NCBI RefSeq assembly: GCF_019977755.1 | Contig: NZ_AP025144.1 | Location: 1,798,001-1,862,000, forward strand | Direction: 5' to 3' | DNA: 64,000 nucleotides | Source of the DNA: Vibrio penaeicida | Lineage (GTDB): Bacteria; Pseudomonadota; Gammaproteobacteria; Enterobacterales; Vibrionaceae | Part shown: piece after piece, positions 8,823-18,812 of the stretch | Layout of the letters: each line of letters starts with the position of its first letter | How positions within the stretch are numbered: position 1 is the stretch's first letter | Program-made: the position numbers and the translations under genes | Notes under the pieces: model-generated | What the model saw: the letters and a program-made list of their open reading frames with translations, nothing else | The model's database searches: none | Told to the model about the DNA's origin: nothing

Positions 8823-11800
8823 CACAGTCCAATCGCACACTATCTGGCGGATTGATAGACAGACACGAACCAATTAATTTTACCTTCAACGGCAAGCAGC
8901 TTACTGGCTACGCGGGGGATACCGTCGCATCAGCCTTGTTGGCAAATGGCATCGATATCGTCGGGCGAAGCTTCAAATACGGTCGTGTTCGCGGCATTTT
9001 TGGCAGTGGTGCAGAAGAGCCGAATGCCATCTTACAAGTTGGCAGTTCAGCCAGTACGACCATTCCAAACTTAAGAGCAACGCAAACAGAGCTTTATGAA
9101 GGCTTAGTGTGCAGCAGTGTGTCAGGTTGGCCAAATATCGATATCGATTTTAAAGCTGGGCTAGGAAAGTTAGCCGGTGGAATGATGCCCCCAGGTTTTT
9201 ACTACAAAACCTTTATGTATCCTCAATCACTGTGGCCAACGTATGAAAAATACATCCGTAAAGCCGCGGGTTTAGGCAGTACACCAACAGCACCAGATGT
9301 CGACGAATACGACAAGATGAACCACCATTGCGATGTCTTGATTGTAGGTGGCGGTTTTGCGGGTTTGACCGCAGCCAAAAAACTGGTCGGGCAAGGGCTC
9401 AGAATCATCTTGGTAGACGAACAACACCAACTCGGTGGCGCACTCTTGTCTTCCAACACCAAAATCAACGGGCTCACGTCGTCTGACTGGATTGATGAGA
9501 CGATAATCGAACTCAGTAAAGACAGTAAGTGCATGATCCTAAGCCGCAGCACGGCATTTGGTTACTACGACCAAAATTTTGTCGGGGTAGTGGAAAGACG
9601 CACCGATCATCTTGGTGAAAATGTTGAAGGTCCACGTCAGCGACTTCATCGTATTCGTGCAAAAAAGGTCGTTTTGGCTTCCGGTGCGATTGAGCGCCCG
9701 TTAGTGTATGGCAACAATGACCTGCCGGGTAACATGCTTGCCGGTGCCGTAGCAACCTATGTGCGCCAGTATGGGGTCGTACCGGGTGATGCACTTTTGC
9801 TAATGACAACCAATGACGGTGCATACGAAATAGCAAAAGCGTGGGTAGAAGCCGGTAAGCAGGTCGTTGCCATTGTTGATTCACGAAAACAAGTCGCTGC
9901 ACATCTCATGGATTGGGCGATTGAGCAGGGCATTTCTGTTTTTGAAGGCTCGTGTGTGATTCAAGCATGCGGAAACAAACGAGTAAAAAGTGCCAAAGTC
10001 GCGCCGATTAACGAAGCGGGCGATAAGGTGATAGGTAACGTGGTTGAAGTGAGCTGCGATACCATTGCCAGTTCGGGGGGATGGAGCCCAGCAGTTCATT
10101 TGTCTTGTCACACAGGCTCCAAACCCGTTTGGTGTGAAGACAGTTTGGGTTTTGTTCCGGGTAAAACGGTACAAGACCAAACCTGTATTGGCGGTGTTAA
10201 TGGGGTATACAGCCTAAACGCCATTGCCGATCAAGCGATTGCCGAAGTCCAAAGCCTTCTTAGCTCTCTTGGCGTTAAACCAAATCAAGATTTAGGAGAG
10301 TTTCCAGCAATAGAAGAGCCCATTATGAGCGATTCAATGGAACTCTACTTATGTCCTCATGAGCGCTCTATTAGCCGTGCACCAAAGCAGTTTGTCGATT
10401 TCCAAAACGACGTGACGGCGGCAGGGATTGTGCTGGCAACCCGAGAAGGTTTTGAGAGCATAGAGCACATCAAGCGTTATACCGCTATGGGTTTTGGAAC
10501 TGACCAAGGTAAAACTGGCAACATCAATGGTATGGCAATTGCCGCGAAGGCGATGGGAAAAACCATCGCAGAAACAGGCACCACTATTTTCCGACCCATG
10601 TACACACCTGTCACTTTCGGTGCGTTAGCGGGGCGGGATGCGGGGCATTTGTTTGATCCTGCTCGCTTTACTTCCATGCATAAATGGCACATTGAGCATG
10701 GTGCGCTCTTTGAAAATGTTGGCCAATGGAAGCGCCCTTGGTATTACCCAAAAGGTAATGAAACCATGCAGGAATCCCTGAACCGAGAATGCTTAGCTAC
10801 GCGAAACAGTGTTGGGATCTTGGATGCCTCAACGCTGGGTAAAATCGACATTCAGGGTGCCGATGCGCGTGAGTTTCTCAATCGAATTTACACCAACCCT
10901 TGGAGCCAACTTGCGCCCGGAAAGTGCCGATATGGCGTGATGTGCAAAGAAGATGGGATGATTTTCGACGACGGTGTGACCTCTTGCATCAACGATAATC
11001 ACTTCATTATGACTACTACCTCGGGGGGCGCTGCGGCGGTTTTGCAATGGTTAGAGTTGTGGCAACAAACCGAATGGCCAGAACTCAATGTGTATTTCAC
11101 CAGCGTTACAGATCACTGGTCGACGATGACGATATCTGGTCCAAATAGTCGCAAACTGCTCGAAAAAATAGCGCCAGATTGGGATGTCTCGAACGAATCT
11201 TTCCCATACATGACGTGGCAGAGTGGCGAAGTTGCCGGCGTGAAAGCGCGTATTTTCCGAATCAGTTTTACTGGGGAGCTCTCTTTCGAAATTAACGTGC
11301 AAGCCAATTACGGATCTTACGTTTGGGAAACGATTATGGAAGCAGGGAGAGAGTTCGATATCACTCCGTACGGAACCGAAACCATGCACATTCTACGTGC
11401 GGAAAAAGGCTTTATCATCGCTGGACAAGATACGGACGGCTCGGTTACACCTCAGGATATGGACATGAATTGGATTGTCGGTAAGAAAAAGGCATTCAGT
11501 TACATTGGCAAGCGTTCATGGGAGCGGGAAGATACATCTCGTACCGATAGGAAGCAATTTGTTGGTCTTCGTTGTAAAGATAGCCAAGCCGTTATACCTG
11601 AGGGGGCACAAGCGGTACTTGACCCTAAAGAACCGGTTCCGATGACGATGATCGGTCACGTGACCTCAAGTTACTACAGCGCATGTTTAGGGCACTCCAT
11701 TGCTCTGGGGATGATCAAAAATGGGTTAGCCATGTTAGGCGAGTCGGTTTATTTTCCGTTAGCCGATGGCAGGGTTTTAGAGGCTGAGATCACCAGTTCT

Positions 11801-11842
11801 GTATTTTATGATCCAAAGGGAGAGCGCCAAAATGTCGAATAA
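8819..11842 (+). CDS. soxA: Sarcosine oxidase, alpha subunit
   Basis: The 1007-residue alpha subunit, typical in size. It has an N-terminal ferredoxin-like domain (about residues 15-100), an NAD-binding pyridine-nucleotide-oxidoreductase core starting at CDVLIVGGGFAGLTAA (about residue 171), and a C-terminal folate-binding aminomethyltransferase-like (GCV_T) half from about residue 620 to the end. The GCV_T half is where tetrahydrofolate accepts the one-carbon unit. It overlaps soxD by 4 bases and soxG by 11 bases, the usual compact soxBDAG layout. Confidence 0.95.
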   Translation: MTQSNRTLSGGLIDRHEPINFTFNGKQLTGYAGDTVASALLANGIDIVGRSFKYGRVRGIFGSGAEEPNAILQVGSSASTTIPNLRATQTELYEGLVCSSVSGWPNIDIDFKAGLGKLAGGMMPPGFYYKTFMYPQSLWPTYEKYIRKAAGLGSTPTAPDVDEYDKMNHHCDVLIVGGGFAGLTAAKKLVGQGLRIILVDEQHQLGGALLSSNTKINGLTSSDWIDETIIELSKDSKCMILSRSTAFGYYDQNFVGVVERRTDHLGENVEGPRQRLHRIRAKKVVLASGAIERPLVYGNNDLPGNMLAGAVATYVRQYGVVPGDALLLMTTNDGAYEIAKAWVEAGKQVVAIVDSRKQVAAHLMDWAIEQGISVFEGSCVIQACGNKRVKSAKVAPINEAGDKVIGNVVEVSCDTIASSGGWSPAVHLSCHTGSKPVWCEDSLGFVPGKTVQDQTCIGGVNGVYSLNAIADQAIAEVQSLLSSLGVKPNQDLGEFPAIEEPIMSDSMELYLCPHERSISRAPKQFVDFQNDVTAAGIVLATREGFESIEHIKRYTAMGFGTDQGKTGNINGMAIAAKAMGKTIAETGTTIFRPMYTPVTFGALAGRDAGHLFDPARFTSMHKWHIEHGALFENVGQWKRPWYYPKGNETMQESLNRECLATRNSVGILDASTLGKIDIQGADAREFLNRIYTNPWSQLAPGKCRYGVMCKEDGMIFDDGVTSCINDNHFIMTTTSGGAAAVLQWLELWQQTEWPELNVYFTSVTDHWSTMTISGPNSRKLLEKIAPDWDVSNESFPYMTWQSGEVAGVKARIFRISFTGELSFEINVQANYGSYVWETIMEAGREFDITPYGTETMHILRAEKGFIIAGQDTDGSVTPQDMDMNWIVGKKKAFSYIGKRSWEREDTSRTDRKQFVGLRCKDSQAVIPEGAQAVLDPKEPVPMTMIGHVTSSYYSACLGHSIALGMIKNGLAMLGESVYFPLADGRVLEAEITSSVFYDPKGERQNVE

Positions 11843-12452
11843 TGAAATGAAATTTGCCCCTAGAATGAATTCTCCGTTGCAACACGTCGCGCTTTCAGCA
11901 GAGGCGAATTTGAATGAAGGGAATGGCGTCGAAATTCGGGAGTTGGCAGCACTGACTCATATCATTGTTCGTGGAAACGGCTATGATCCTGAATTTGTAT
12001 TAGGTATTCAAAATGCGGTTGGATTGACATTACCTCGCACTGCTTGCCAATCAAAAACAGATGGTGAGACCAGCATTTATTGGATGTCACCCGATGAATG
12101 GCTTATTGTCTCTAAGGAGAAATCATACATCGTTTTAAAGGCAGATCTGAGAAACGAATTGAACGGGCACTTTTCTGTGGTTGATGTGAGTGGCGCACAA
12201 ACGGTGATACGCCTGAGTGGGAAGCACACTCTGGATGTTATTAAAAAGTCGTGCCCTTACGACACCGATTTAGAATCGTTTCCTGTTGGCAAAGTCGTCG
12301 GCACCGTGTTTGCGAAAAGCTCCGTGCACATGATTCGACGCGACGAGCATCAAGTAGATTTAATCGTACGTAGAAGCTTTGCAGACTATCTGTGTTTATG
12401 GTTGCAAGATGCCTCTAAAGAATATGGTTTTTCTTTAAACGTCGGTGTTTAG
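11832..12452 (+). CDS. soxG: Sarcosine oxidase, gamma subunit
   Basis: A 206-residue gamma subunit with distant similarity to aminomethyltransferase folds; it packs against SoxA. The start at 11832 (MSNNEMKFAP) is preferred over an ATG 24 bases upstream because AGGGAGAG lies 6-8 bases before it and it gives the usual 11-base overlap with soxA. The central motif YWMSPDEWLIV is typical. purU follows 43 bases later without an intervening terminator. Confidence 0.92.
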   Translation: MSNNEMKFAPRMNSPLQHVALSAEANLNEGNGVEIRELAALTHIIVRGNGYDPEFVLGIQNAVGLTLPRTACQSKTDGETSIYWMSPDEWLIVSKEKSYIVLKADLRNELNGHFSVVDVSGAQTVIRLSGKHTLDVIKKSCPYDTDLESFPVGKVVGTVFAKSSVHMIRRDEHQVDLIVRRSFADYLCLWLQDASKEYGFSLNVGV

Positions 12453-12495
12453 TCGCCGATTGAACCTAACCGCCGACATACCGAAGGGGAATGGC

Positions 12496-13356
12496 ATGAC
12501 ACAGCACTATATTCTTACCGCTAGCTGCCCAAGCCGACAGGGAACGGTTGATGTTGTCACTCGCTTCTTGTACGAGTGGAATGCTTACATCAGCGAATTG
12601 AGCTCATTTGACGATGAGGTATCAGGGCGGTTTTTCATCCGTGTGGATTTTCGAATGATGGAAGGCGCGAGCTTCGATTCAGAACAATTCACAAAAGAAC
12701 TCAATGTTAGAGGGAGCAAGTTCGATTTAGAGTGGGAAGTCTCTAACGCCAACCATAAAACCAAAGTGGTGATTATGGTGTCCAAGTACGACCATTGTTT
12801 GAACGACTTGCTCTATCGCTACCGCACCGGAAACCTAAATGTAGAAGTGGGTGCTATTGTCTCCAACCATCCCGATTTGAAACCGCTTGCTGAGTGGCAT
12901 GGTATCCCGTATTACCACTTCCCAATTTCGAAAGAAACCAAATTGGAGCAAGAAGCAAAAGTGGAACAAATCATGGAGGAATATGGATGCGAGCTATTGA
13001 TCTTGGCGCGTTACATGCAAGTTCTATCGAACGGGTTTTGTAAGCGTTTGGAAGGTAAAGCCATCAATATTCATCATTCTATTCTGCCAGGCTTTAAAGG
13101 CGCGAGACCCTATCATCAGGCCTATGAAAAAGGGGTAAAACTGTTAGGCGCGACGGCTCACTATGTGAGTGATGAACTGGATGAAGGTCCGATCATTACT
13201 CAAGGCATGGAAGTGGTGAATCACAGCTTTTACCCAGAGGATTTAGCCAAGAAAGGGATGGACGTTGAATCACTGACGCTCGCCAAAGCAGTTCAACTGC
13301 ATATTCAAAAGCGCGTGTTCCTTTACCGCAATAAAACCATCGTATTCGAGCAATAG
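12496..13356 (+). CDS. purU: Formyltetrahydrofolate deformylase
   Basis: Hydrolyses 10-formyl-tetrahydrofolate to formate and tetrahydrofolate, recycling the folate loaded by sarcosine oxidase. The 286-residue protein has an N-terminal ACT domain (about 1-85) and a C-terminal formyltransferase domain with INIHHSILPGFKGARPYHQA and the catalytic aspartate in SDELDEGPII. The start at 12496 is chosen over one 51 bases upstream because AAGGGGA lies 5 bases before it and the family begins with the ACT strand. It is the last gene of the glyA-sdaA-soxBDAG-purU unit; a terminator follows. Confidence 0.94.
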   Translation: MTQHYILTASCPSRQGTVDVVTRFLYEWNAYISELSSFDDEVSGRFFIRVDFRMMEGASFDSEQFTKELNVRGSKFDLEWEVSNANHKTKVVIMVSKYDHCLNDLLYRYRTGNLNVEVGAIVSNHPDLKPLAEWHGIPYYHFPISKETKLEQEAKVEQIMEEYGCELLILARYMQVLSNGFCKRLEGKAINIHHSILPGFKGARPYHQAYEKGVKLLGATAHYVSDELDEGPIITQGMEVVNHSFYPEDLAKKGMDVESLTLAKAVQLHIQKRVFLYRNKTIVFEQ

Positions 13357-13400
13357 TTCGTTTGTTCAAGTAACAGTGCCTATCTTTGAAAAGCAGATTT

Positions 13401-13430
13401 AGCCCCTATTGAATAGGGGCTTTCTGTTTT
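13401..13430 (+). terminator. Rho-independent terminator after purU
   Basis: A perfect 9-bp stem (AGCCCCTAT/ATAGGGGCT) with a TGA loop is followed by a T-rich tract (TTCTGTTTT). Confidence 0.9.
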
Positions 13431-13655
13431 GTTAGGCAAACGTAAAGCGAGAGCGTTAATTTTTAGCAGTCTAAATTTTCAAGATTCTTAACATGTCTCA
13501 AACAGTCGATTTAGCGTCTTATATGGACATGTTTACTCACACATAAACCGATTAACTGGAAAGGGGCTCACTGGTTTTCTCGTACCGACTTTCTTGTACC
13601 TGTCGATGAGAAGCGAACTGAGCAGCAAATCAAATTGAATAGGGATATGGAATTT
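13431..13655. promoter_or_regulatory. fdhA upstream region with two ACATGT boxes
   Basis: The space between the purU terminator and fdhA. The palindrome ACATGT occurs at 13491-13496 and 13527-13532, with flanks that form an 8-bp inverted repeat (AACATGTC/GACATGTT) 28 bases apart. This is a plausible but unproven operator pair. No clear core promoter was picked out. Confidence 0.35.
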
Positions 13656-14852
13656 ATGTGTGGAAATCATGGAAACCGCGGTGTGGTGTACATGGGGGAG
13701 AACAGTGTAGAAGTTCAGCCCATTGCTTACCCAGAACTTATGATGGGTAAACGAGCGTGCCAACACGGCGTTATTTTAAAGGTGATCACAACCAATATAT
13801 GTGGAAGCGATCAACACATGGTTCGCGGGCGAACAACGGCAGAAGCAGGGCTGGTTCTTGGACACGAAATTACGGGGCAAATTATTGAATGTGGACGAGA
13901 TGTCGAGTTTCTTGAAGTGGGCGATATTGTCTCTGTTCCCTTTAATATTGCTTGTGGCCGATGCCGAAACTGCAAAGAAGGCAATACCGGTATTTGCTTA
14001 AACGTAAATCCTGCACGTCCTGGTGCGGCTTACGGCTATGTCGATATGGGCGGCTGGGTTGGTGGGCAATCGGAATACGTTATGGTGCCTTATGCCGACT
14101 TCAACTTACTTAAGTTTGATGACCGTGAAGGTGCGTTAGAGAAAATCAAAGATCTCACACTACTGTCGGATATTTTCCCAACTGGCTATCACGGAGCTGT
14201 GACGGCAGGGGTTCAACCGGGTTCAACGGTATACATCGCTGGAGCGGGACCTGTTGGGTTGGCGTGTGCCGCTTCTGCTCATTTACTTGGGGCTGCATGC
14301 GTGATTGTCGGGGATATGATTCCAGCGCGATTGGAGCAAGCAAGAAGCTTTGGTTGTGAGACGATTGATCTTCGAGAGGAATCTACCGTTCCAGAAATGA
14401 TAGAGCAGATCCTAGGTGTGCCAGAAGTGGATGCAGCCATTGACTGCGTTGGCTTTGAAGCGAGAAGCCATGGTTGTTCGCATCACAAAGAGCAACCTGC
14501 AACGGTTCTTAACACCATGATGGACGTATGCCGTGCTGGTGGCGGTATCGGTATACCGGGTTTGTACGTGACGGGCGATCCTGGGGCAGTCGATGAAGCT
14601 GCAAAGATGGGGCAACTCGGTGTACGTATTGGGCTAGGCTGGGCGAAATCGCATTACTTTGTCACGGGTCAATGCCCCGTCATGAAATATCACAGGCAAT
14701 TAGGGCAAGCGATTCTATGGGATAAAATCGACATAGCCAAAGCCGTTAATGTTCAAGTTATTTCCTTGGATGAAGCACCCGATGGGTATAGCGAGTTCGA
14801 TGGCGGTGTCGCGAAGAAGTTTGTTATCGATCCACATGGAATGGTTGCATAG
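13656..14852 (+). CDS. fdhA: Glutathione-independent formaldehyde dehydrogenase
   Basis: A zinc-dependent, NAD-linked medium-chain dehydrogenase oxidising formaldehyde released by betaine, dimethylglycine and sarcosine demethylation. The protein matches the Pseudomonas putida enzyme along its length (398 residues). The catalytic-zinc region is NICGSDQHMVRGRTT and GHEITG, the structural-zinc cysteines are in CGRCRNCKEGNTGIC, and the NAD-binding loop is VYIAGAGPVGLACAA. The start at 13656 is preferred (AGGGA 10 bases upstream, and it fits the family N-terminus); ATG 13647 or TTG 13635 are possible. It is monocistronic between two terminators. Confidence 0.95.
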   Translation: MCGNHGNRGVVYMGENSVEVQPIAYPELMMGKRACQHGVILKVITTNICGSDQHMVRGRTTAEAGLVLGHEITGQIIECGRDVEFLEVGDIVSVPFNIACGRCRNCKEGNTGICLNVNPARPGAAYGYVDMGGWVGGQSEYVMVPYADFNLLKFDDREGALEKIKDLTLLSDIFPTGYHGAVTAGVQPGSTVYIAGAGPVGLACAASAHLLGAACVIVGDMIPARLEQARSFGCETIDLREESTVPEMIEQILGVPEVDAAIDCVGFEARSHGCSHHKEQPATVLNTMMDVCRAGGGIGIPGLYVTGDPGAVDEAAKMGQLGVRIGLGWAKSHYFVTGQCPVMKYHRQLGQAILWDKIDIAKAVNVQVISLDEAPDGYSEFDGGVAKKFVIDPHGMVA

Positions 14853-14884
14853 AACATCAACCCAAAGTCACAACATAAACGAAG

Positions 14885-14915
14885 AATAGCGACCTATTGG
14901 GTCGCTATTTTTTTT
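14885..14915 (+). terminator. Rho-independent terminator after fdhA
   Basis: A 10-bp stem (AATAGCGACC/GGTCGCTATT) with a five-base loop, followed by eight or more T. Confidence 0.93.
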
Positions 14916-15098
14916 CCAGAGCAAAAGATGACGGCATTCCTAATGTTCTTGTCGCTTTCAAGCCGTTTTTGCGCAAATTGACACGTTAGACTCAAAACCT
15001 AAGAGCAACACCTTTAATCAGCATTCCCCTAAACCAGAATGCTTTGTGCGTGCAGCACCTAATACGAGCACGAGCTTAATAAAACTTTGGAGTCGAAT

Positions 15099-16079
15099 AT
15101 GTCAGACGCGGAAAAGCTACATGAAGCATCCATCATTTTAGATGGACTTGTGATAGCCAAATGGGATAGAGCACTTTTTCAAGACATGGCGAAAGGGGGA
15201 TTAACCGCCGCCAATTGCACGGTTTCAGTATGGGAAGGGTTTCAAGATACCGTGAACAACATTGCGGAATTTAACACCTTCTTTCAAGAGCACTCTGACT
15301 TAATTCGACCCGTAAGAACGACTCAGGATATTCACAAAGCAAAACAAGAAGGGCGGACAGGGATCATATTGGGTTTCCAAAACGTTCACGCTTTTGAAGA
15401 CCAAATTGGCTATGTCGAAGTGTTTAAGCAACTGGGTGTTGGCATTGCCCAAATGGCGTACAACACACAAAACCTTGTTGGTACAGGGTGCTATGAGCGC
15501 GACGGCGGGCTTTCTGGCTTTGGGCATGAAATCGTTCGTGAAATGAACCGCGTTGGTATGATGTGCGATTTGTCTCATGTAGGAAGCCAAACATCAAAAG
15601 AGGTCATTCTCGCGTCTGAAAAACCCGTTTGTTATTCACATTGCTTGCCCCTTGGTCTTAAGGATCACCCTCGGAATAAATCGGATGAAGAACTGAAATT
15701 CATCGCCGATCACGGTGGCTTTGTCGGTGTAACCATGTTTGCTCCGTTCCTCAAAAACGGCATCAAGTCCACGATTGAAGATTATGTCGAAGCCATCGAG
15801 TACATCGTCAACATCGTGGGGGAAGACCACGTCGGTATTGGAACGGACTTTACGCAAGGGCACGACGAACCGTTCTTCGAATGGCTTACTCACGATAAAG
15901 GCTACGCTCGTCGTCTCACTCGATTTGGTGAAATTATTAACCCGAAAGGCATTAGAACGATCGGAGAGTTTCCAAACCTTACCGAGGCGTTACTCAACCG
16001 AGGTTGGACGCCAAGAAAAGTACAAAAAGTGATGGGTGAAAACTGGGTTAACACTCTCAAAGAAGTTTGGGGCGAATAA
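15099..16079 (+). CDS. Membrane-dipeptidase-like protein (peptidase M19)
   Basis: A 326-residue zinc peptidase of the renal dipeptidase family. Recognisable stretches are the N-terminal LDGLVIAKWD, the metal-binding MCDLSHVG, YSHCLPLGLKDHPRNKSDEEL, and the C-terminal GEDHVGIGTDFTQG. The start at 15099 has GGAG 6 bases upstream; a TTG 12 bases earlier is less likely. A homologue sits at the same place next to dgcA in Pseudomonas aeruginosa (PA5396). Its real substrate in betaine breakdown is not known to me. The DUF5943-type gene begins 11 bases after its stop, so the two probably form one unit with dgcAB-etfAB. Confidence 0.85.
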   Translation: MSDAEKLHEASIILDGLVIAKWDRALFQDMAKGGLTAANCTVSVWEGFQDTVNNIAEFNTFFQEHSDLIRPVRTTQDIHKAKQEGRTGIILGFQNVHAFEDQIGYVEVFKQLGVGIAQMAYNTQNLVGTGCYERDGGLSGFGHEIVREMNRVGMMCDLSHVGSQTSKEVILASEKPVCYSHCLPLGLKDHPRNKSDEELKFIADHGGFVGVTMFAPFLKNGIKSTIEDYVEAIEYIVNIVGEDHVGIGTDFTQGHDEPFFEWLTHDKGYARRLTRFGEIINPKGIRTIGEFPNLTEALLNRGWTPRKVQKVMGENWVNTLKEVWGE

Positions 16080-16090
16080 GGAGATTAAAA

Positions 16091-16627
16091 ATGGGTACAC
16101 ATGCACCTGAAATGGAAATCAAAGTAGACAGCGAAACAGGCGTTTGGGTGACAGACGCACTTCCGATGCTGTACGTACCGCGACACTTTTTCATCAACAA
16201 CCACACAGCGATAGCGGAGTCGCTAGGCGACGATATGTACGCGGAGATTTTATACAAAGCCGGTTACCAATCGGCGCATTATTGGTGTGAAAAGGAAGCC
16301 GAAAAACATGGGCTTTCTGGTGACGCGGTATTTGAACACTACATGAAGCGCCTTTCCCAGCGAGGCTGGGGGCTGTTCCGCATTGAAAGTTTGGATATTG
16401 AGAATGGAACTGCGCGAGTTCGATTGGATCACTCGGCTTTTGTTTACCACTACGGAAAAGTCAATCGCAAAGTGGATTACATGTTTACGGGCTGGTTTGC
16501 TGGCGCGATCGATCAAATCGCAGAGAGCTTGGGCTACAACGTCAAAACCAAAGCCACACAGGTTCAAAGCGCGTCCGAAGAAGGCGTTGATTACGGAGTC
16601 TTCGTGGTTGAGCCGCTGGGAAGCTAA
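16091..16627 (+). CDS. Conserved protein of the dimethylglycine cluster (PA5397-like, DUF5943 type)
   Basis: A 178-residue soluble protein of unknown function. It resembles the Pseudomonas gene lying between the M19 dipeptidase and dgcA (PA5397), and distantly the small-molecule-binding V4R fold. Visible features are PRHFFINNHTAI near the N-terminus, an AGYQSAHYWCEKEA helix, and a C-terminal GWFAGAIDQIAESLGY segment. AAGGAGA lies 7 bases before the ATG, which excludes the in-frame upstream start. The conserved neighbourhood suggests a role in handling dimethylglycine or its flavin or iron-sulfur enzyme, but the sequence gives no reaction. Confidence 0.75.
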   Translation: MGTHAPEMEIKVDSETGVWVTDALPMLYVPRHFFINNHTAIAESLGDDMYAEILYKAGYQSAHYWCEKEAEKHGLSGDAVFEHYMKRLSQRGWGLFRIESLDIENGTARVRLDHSAFVYHYGKVNRKVDYMFTGWFAGAIDQIAESLGYNVKTKATQVQSASEEGVDYGVFVVEPLGS

Positions 16628-16721
16628 GTGGAAGTGGTAGAAAAGTAAGTGAAATCGGTAAAAAAGAAGTGAAAGCACTAAAAAATAAAAGCGGTCGGAT
16701 GTAAACAGTAAGGAAGCAGCG

Positions 16722-18782
16722 ATGTCTCAGTTTGATGCACTATTTCAGCCATTGAATATCAATAACTTAACAATAAGAAACCGTGTTGTGAGCACGGCTC
16801 ACGCTGAGGTGTACGCCACTGAAGGCGGTATGACCACGGAACGTTACGTTAAGTATTACGAAGAAAAAGCCAAAGGTGGCGTCGGTCTTAGTATTTGCGG
16901 TGGTTCCAGTGTCGTCTCCATAGACAGCCCACAAAGCTGGTGGAAATCCGTCAATTTATCCACCGACCGAATCATTCCCCACTTTCAGAATCTTGCCGAC
17001 GCAGTGCATAAGCACGGTGGTCATATCATGATTCAAATCACCCATATGGGGCGTCGTTCTCGTTGGGATGGTGGAGACTGGACAACGTTAGTCAGCCCAA
17101 GTGGGATTCGAGAACCGGTTCACCGCGCAACGTGTAAAACCATTGAACCTGAAGAAATTGAACGCATCATTGGAGACTACGCTCAAGCCGCGAGGCGAGC
17201 AAAGGAAGGCGGTCTTGATGGTGTCGAACTCTCGGCTGTACACCAACACCTAATCGATCAATTTTGGAGCCCTCGCGTGAATAAACGAGAAGACGAGTGG
17301 GGTGGAAGTTTTGAAAACCGAATGCGTTTCGGGATTCGTGTTCTGGAGGCGATTCGAGAAGAGGTAGGGCGAGACTTTGCAGTTGGCTTAAGAATCTGTG
17401 GAGATGAGTTTCACCCCGACGGCTTAACGCACGATGACATGAAAGAAATCGCAACCTACTATGACAAAACGGGCTTGGTCGATTTCTTTGGCGTTATTGG
17501 TTCGGGGTGCGACACGCACAACACACTAGCAAACGTGATTCCGAACATGAGTTACCCACCAGAACCTTTTCTGCATCTAGCTGCCGGGATCAAAGAAGTG
17601 GTGAACGTGCCAGTTATTCATGCTCAAAACATAAAAGATCCAAACCAAGCGCAGCGAATACTTGAAGCTGGGTATGTGGATTTCGTTGGCATGACACGCG
17701 CGCACATTGCTGATCCGCACCTCATTGCAAAAATAAAAATGAATCAAGTGGATCAGATTCGCCAATGTGTGGGCGCAAATTATTGTATCGACCGCCAGTA
17801 TCAAGGGCTGGACGTGCTTTGTATTCAAAATGCGGCAACCTCTCGTGAGTCCACTATGCCTCATATTATTTCGAAAACAGACGGTGTGATTCGAAAAGTG
17901 GTGGTTGTGGGTGGTGGTCCAGCAGGAATGGAAGCTGCACGTGTCTGTGCCGAGCGCGGGCACAATGTCGTGCTACTCGAAAAAGCACCAGAACTTGGTG
18001 GTCAAATTACACTGGCAGCGAAGGCACCTCAGCGCGACCAAATTGCAGGTATTACCCGTTGGTATGCGTTAGAGCTGGCGAGGCTTAATGTCGAAATACA
18101 TTTCGACACTGAAGCGACAGAAGAGATCATTTTAAGCCATAGCCCTGATGTCACTATCCTCGCCGTTGGTGGAACACCTTTCATTGAGCAAAACCCTAAA
18201 TGGGGCGCGCAAGATGGGTTAGTCATCAGCAGTTGGGACGTACTGAGCGGAGAAATCGAGCCAGGTAAAAATGTGTTGGTTTACGATACGATTTGCGAAT
18301 TTTCAGGTATGTCTGTCGCCGATTATCTTTCATCCAAAGGATCGCTTGTTGAGTTGGTGACTGACGACATCAAGCCGGGAGCAGCGGTCGGTGGAACCAC
18401 ATTCCCTACCTATTACCGAAGCCTGTATGAAAAAGAAGTCATCATGACACCGGATTTCATACTCGAAGAAGTCTACAAAGAAAACGATAAGCTCATCGCT
18501 GTGCTAGAGAACGAGTACACGGGGCAAAAAGAAGAACGCGTCGTCGACCAGATTGTGGTCGAAAATGGGATCAGACCGTCCGAAGAACTCTACTACGCCT
18601 TGAAAGCGCAATCGGTTAATAAAGGGCAAATGGATATTCAAGCGCTCTACGATGCGAAGCCACAGCCGTCATTGGAAAAACAAAGCGAAGGCATGCTTTT
18701 GTTCCGCATCGGTGACTGTACCGCTCAAAGAAACACACACGCAGCAATATACGATGCGCTCAGACTGTGTAAGGACTTCTGA
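16722..18782 (+). CDS. dgcA: Dimethylglycine demethylase, flavin subunit DgcA
   Basis: Oxidatively demethylates N,N-dimethylglycine to sarcosine. The 686-residue protein is of the trimethylamine-dehydrogenase/old-yellow-enzyme type. An FMN-binding TIM barrel covers about residues 1-365 (AHAEVYATEGG, IQITHMGRR, GVELSAVHQHLIDQF). A cysteine cluster for an Fe-S centre follows (CVGANYC ... LCIQNAATSRE, about residues 349-367). The C-terminal NAD/FAD-like domain begins at VVVVGGGPAGMEAAR (about residue 390). It is 94 bases after the PA5397-like gene and 30 before dgcB. Confidence 0.92.
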   Translation: MSQFDALFQPLNINNLTIRNRVVSTAHAEVYATEGGMTTERYVKYYEEKAKGGVGLSICGGSSVVSIDSPQSWWKSVNLSTDRIIPHFQNLADAVHKHGGHIMIQITHMGRRSRWDGGDWTTLVSPSGIREPVHRATCKTIEPEEIERIIGDYAQAARRAKEGGLDGVELSAVHQHLIDQFWSPRVNKREDEWGGSFENRMRFGIRVLEAIREEVGRDFAVGLRICGDEFHPDGLTHDDMKEIATYYDKTGLVDFFGVIGSGCDTHNTLANVIPNMSYPPEPFLHLAAGIKEVVNVPVIHAQNIKDPNQAQRILEAGYVDFVGMTRAHIADPHLIAKIKMNQVDQIRQCVGANYCIDRQYQGLDVLCIQNAATSRESTMPHIISKTDGVIRKVVVVGGGPAGMEAARVCAERGHNVVLLEKAPELGGQITLAAKAPQRDQIAGITRWYALELARLNVEIHFDTEATEEIILSHSPDVTILAVGGTPFIEQNPKWGAQDGLVISSWDVLSGEIEPGKNVLVYDTICEFSGMSVADYLSSKGSLVELVTDDIKPGAAVGGTTFPTYYRSLYEKEVIMTPDFILEEVYKENDKLIAVLENEYTGQKEERVVDQIVVENGIRPSEELYYALKAQSVNKGQMDIQALYDAKPQPSLEKQSEGMLLFRIGDCTAQRNTHAAIYDALRLCKDF

Positions 18783-18812
18783 TAACAGATGCAGAAGTAG
18801 GGAGTAGAAGCG

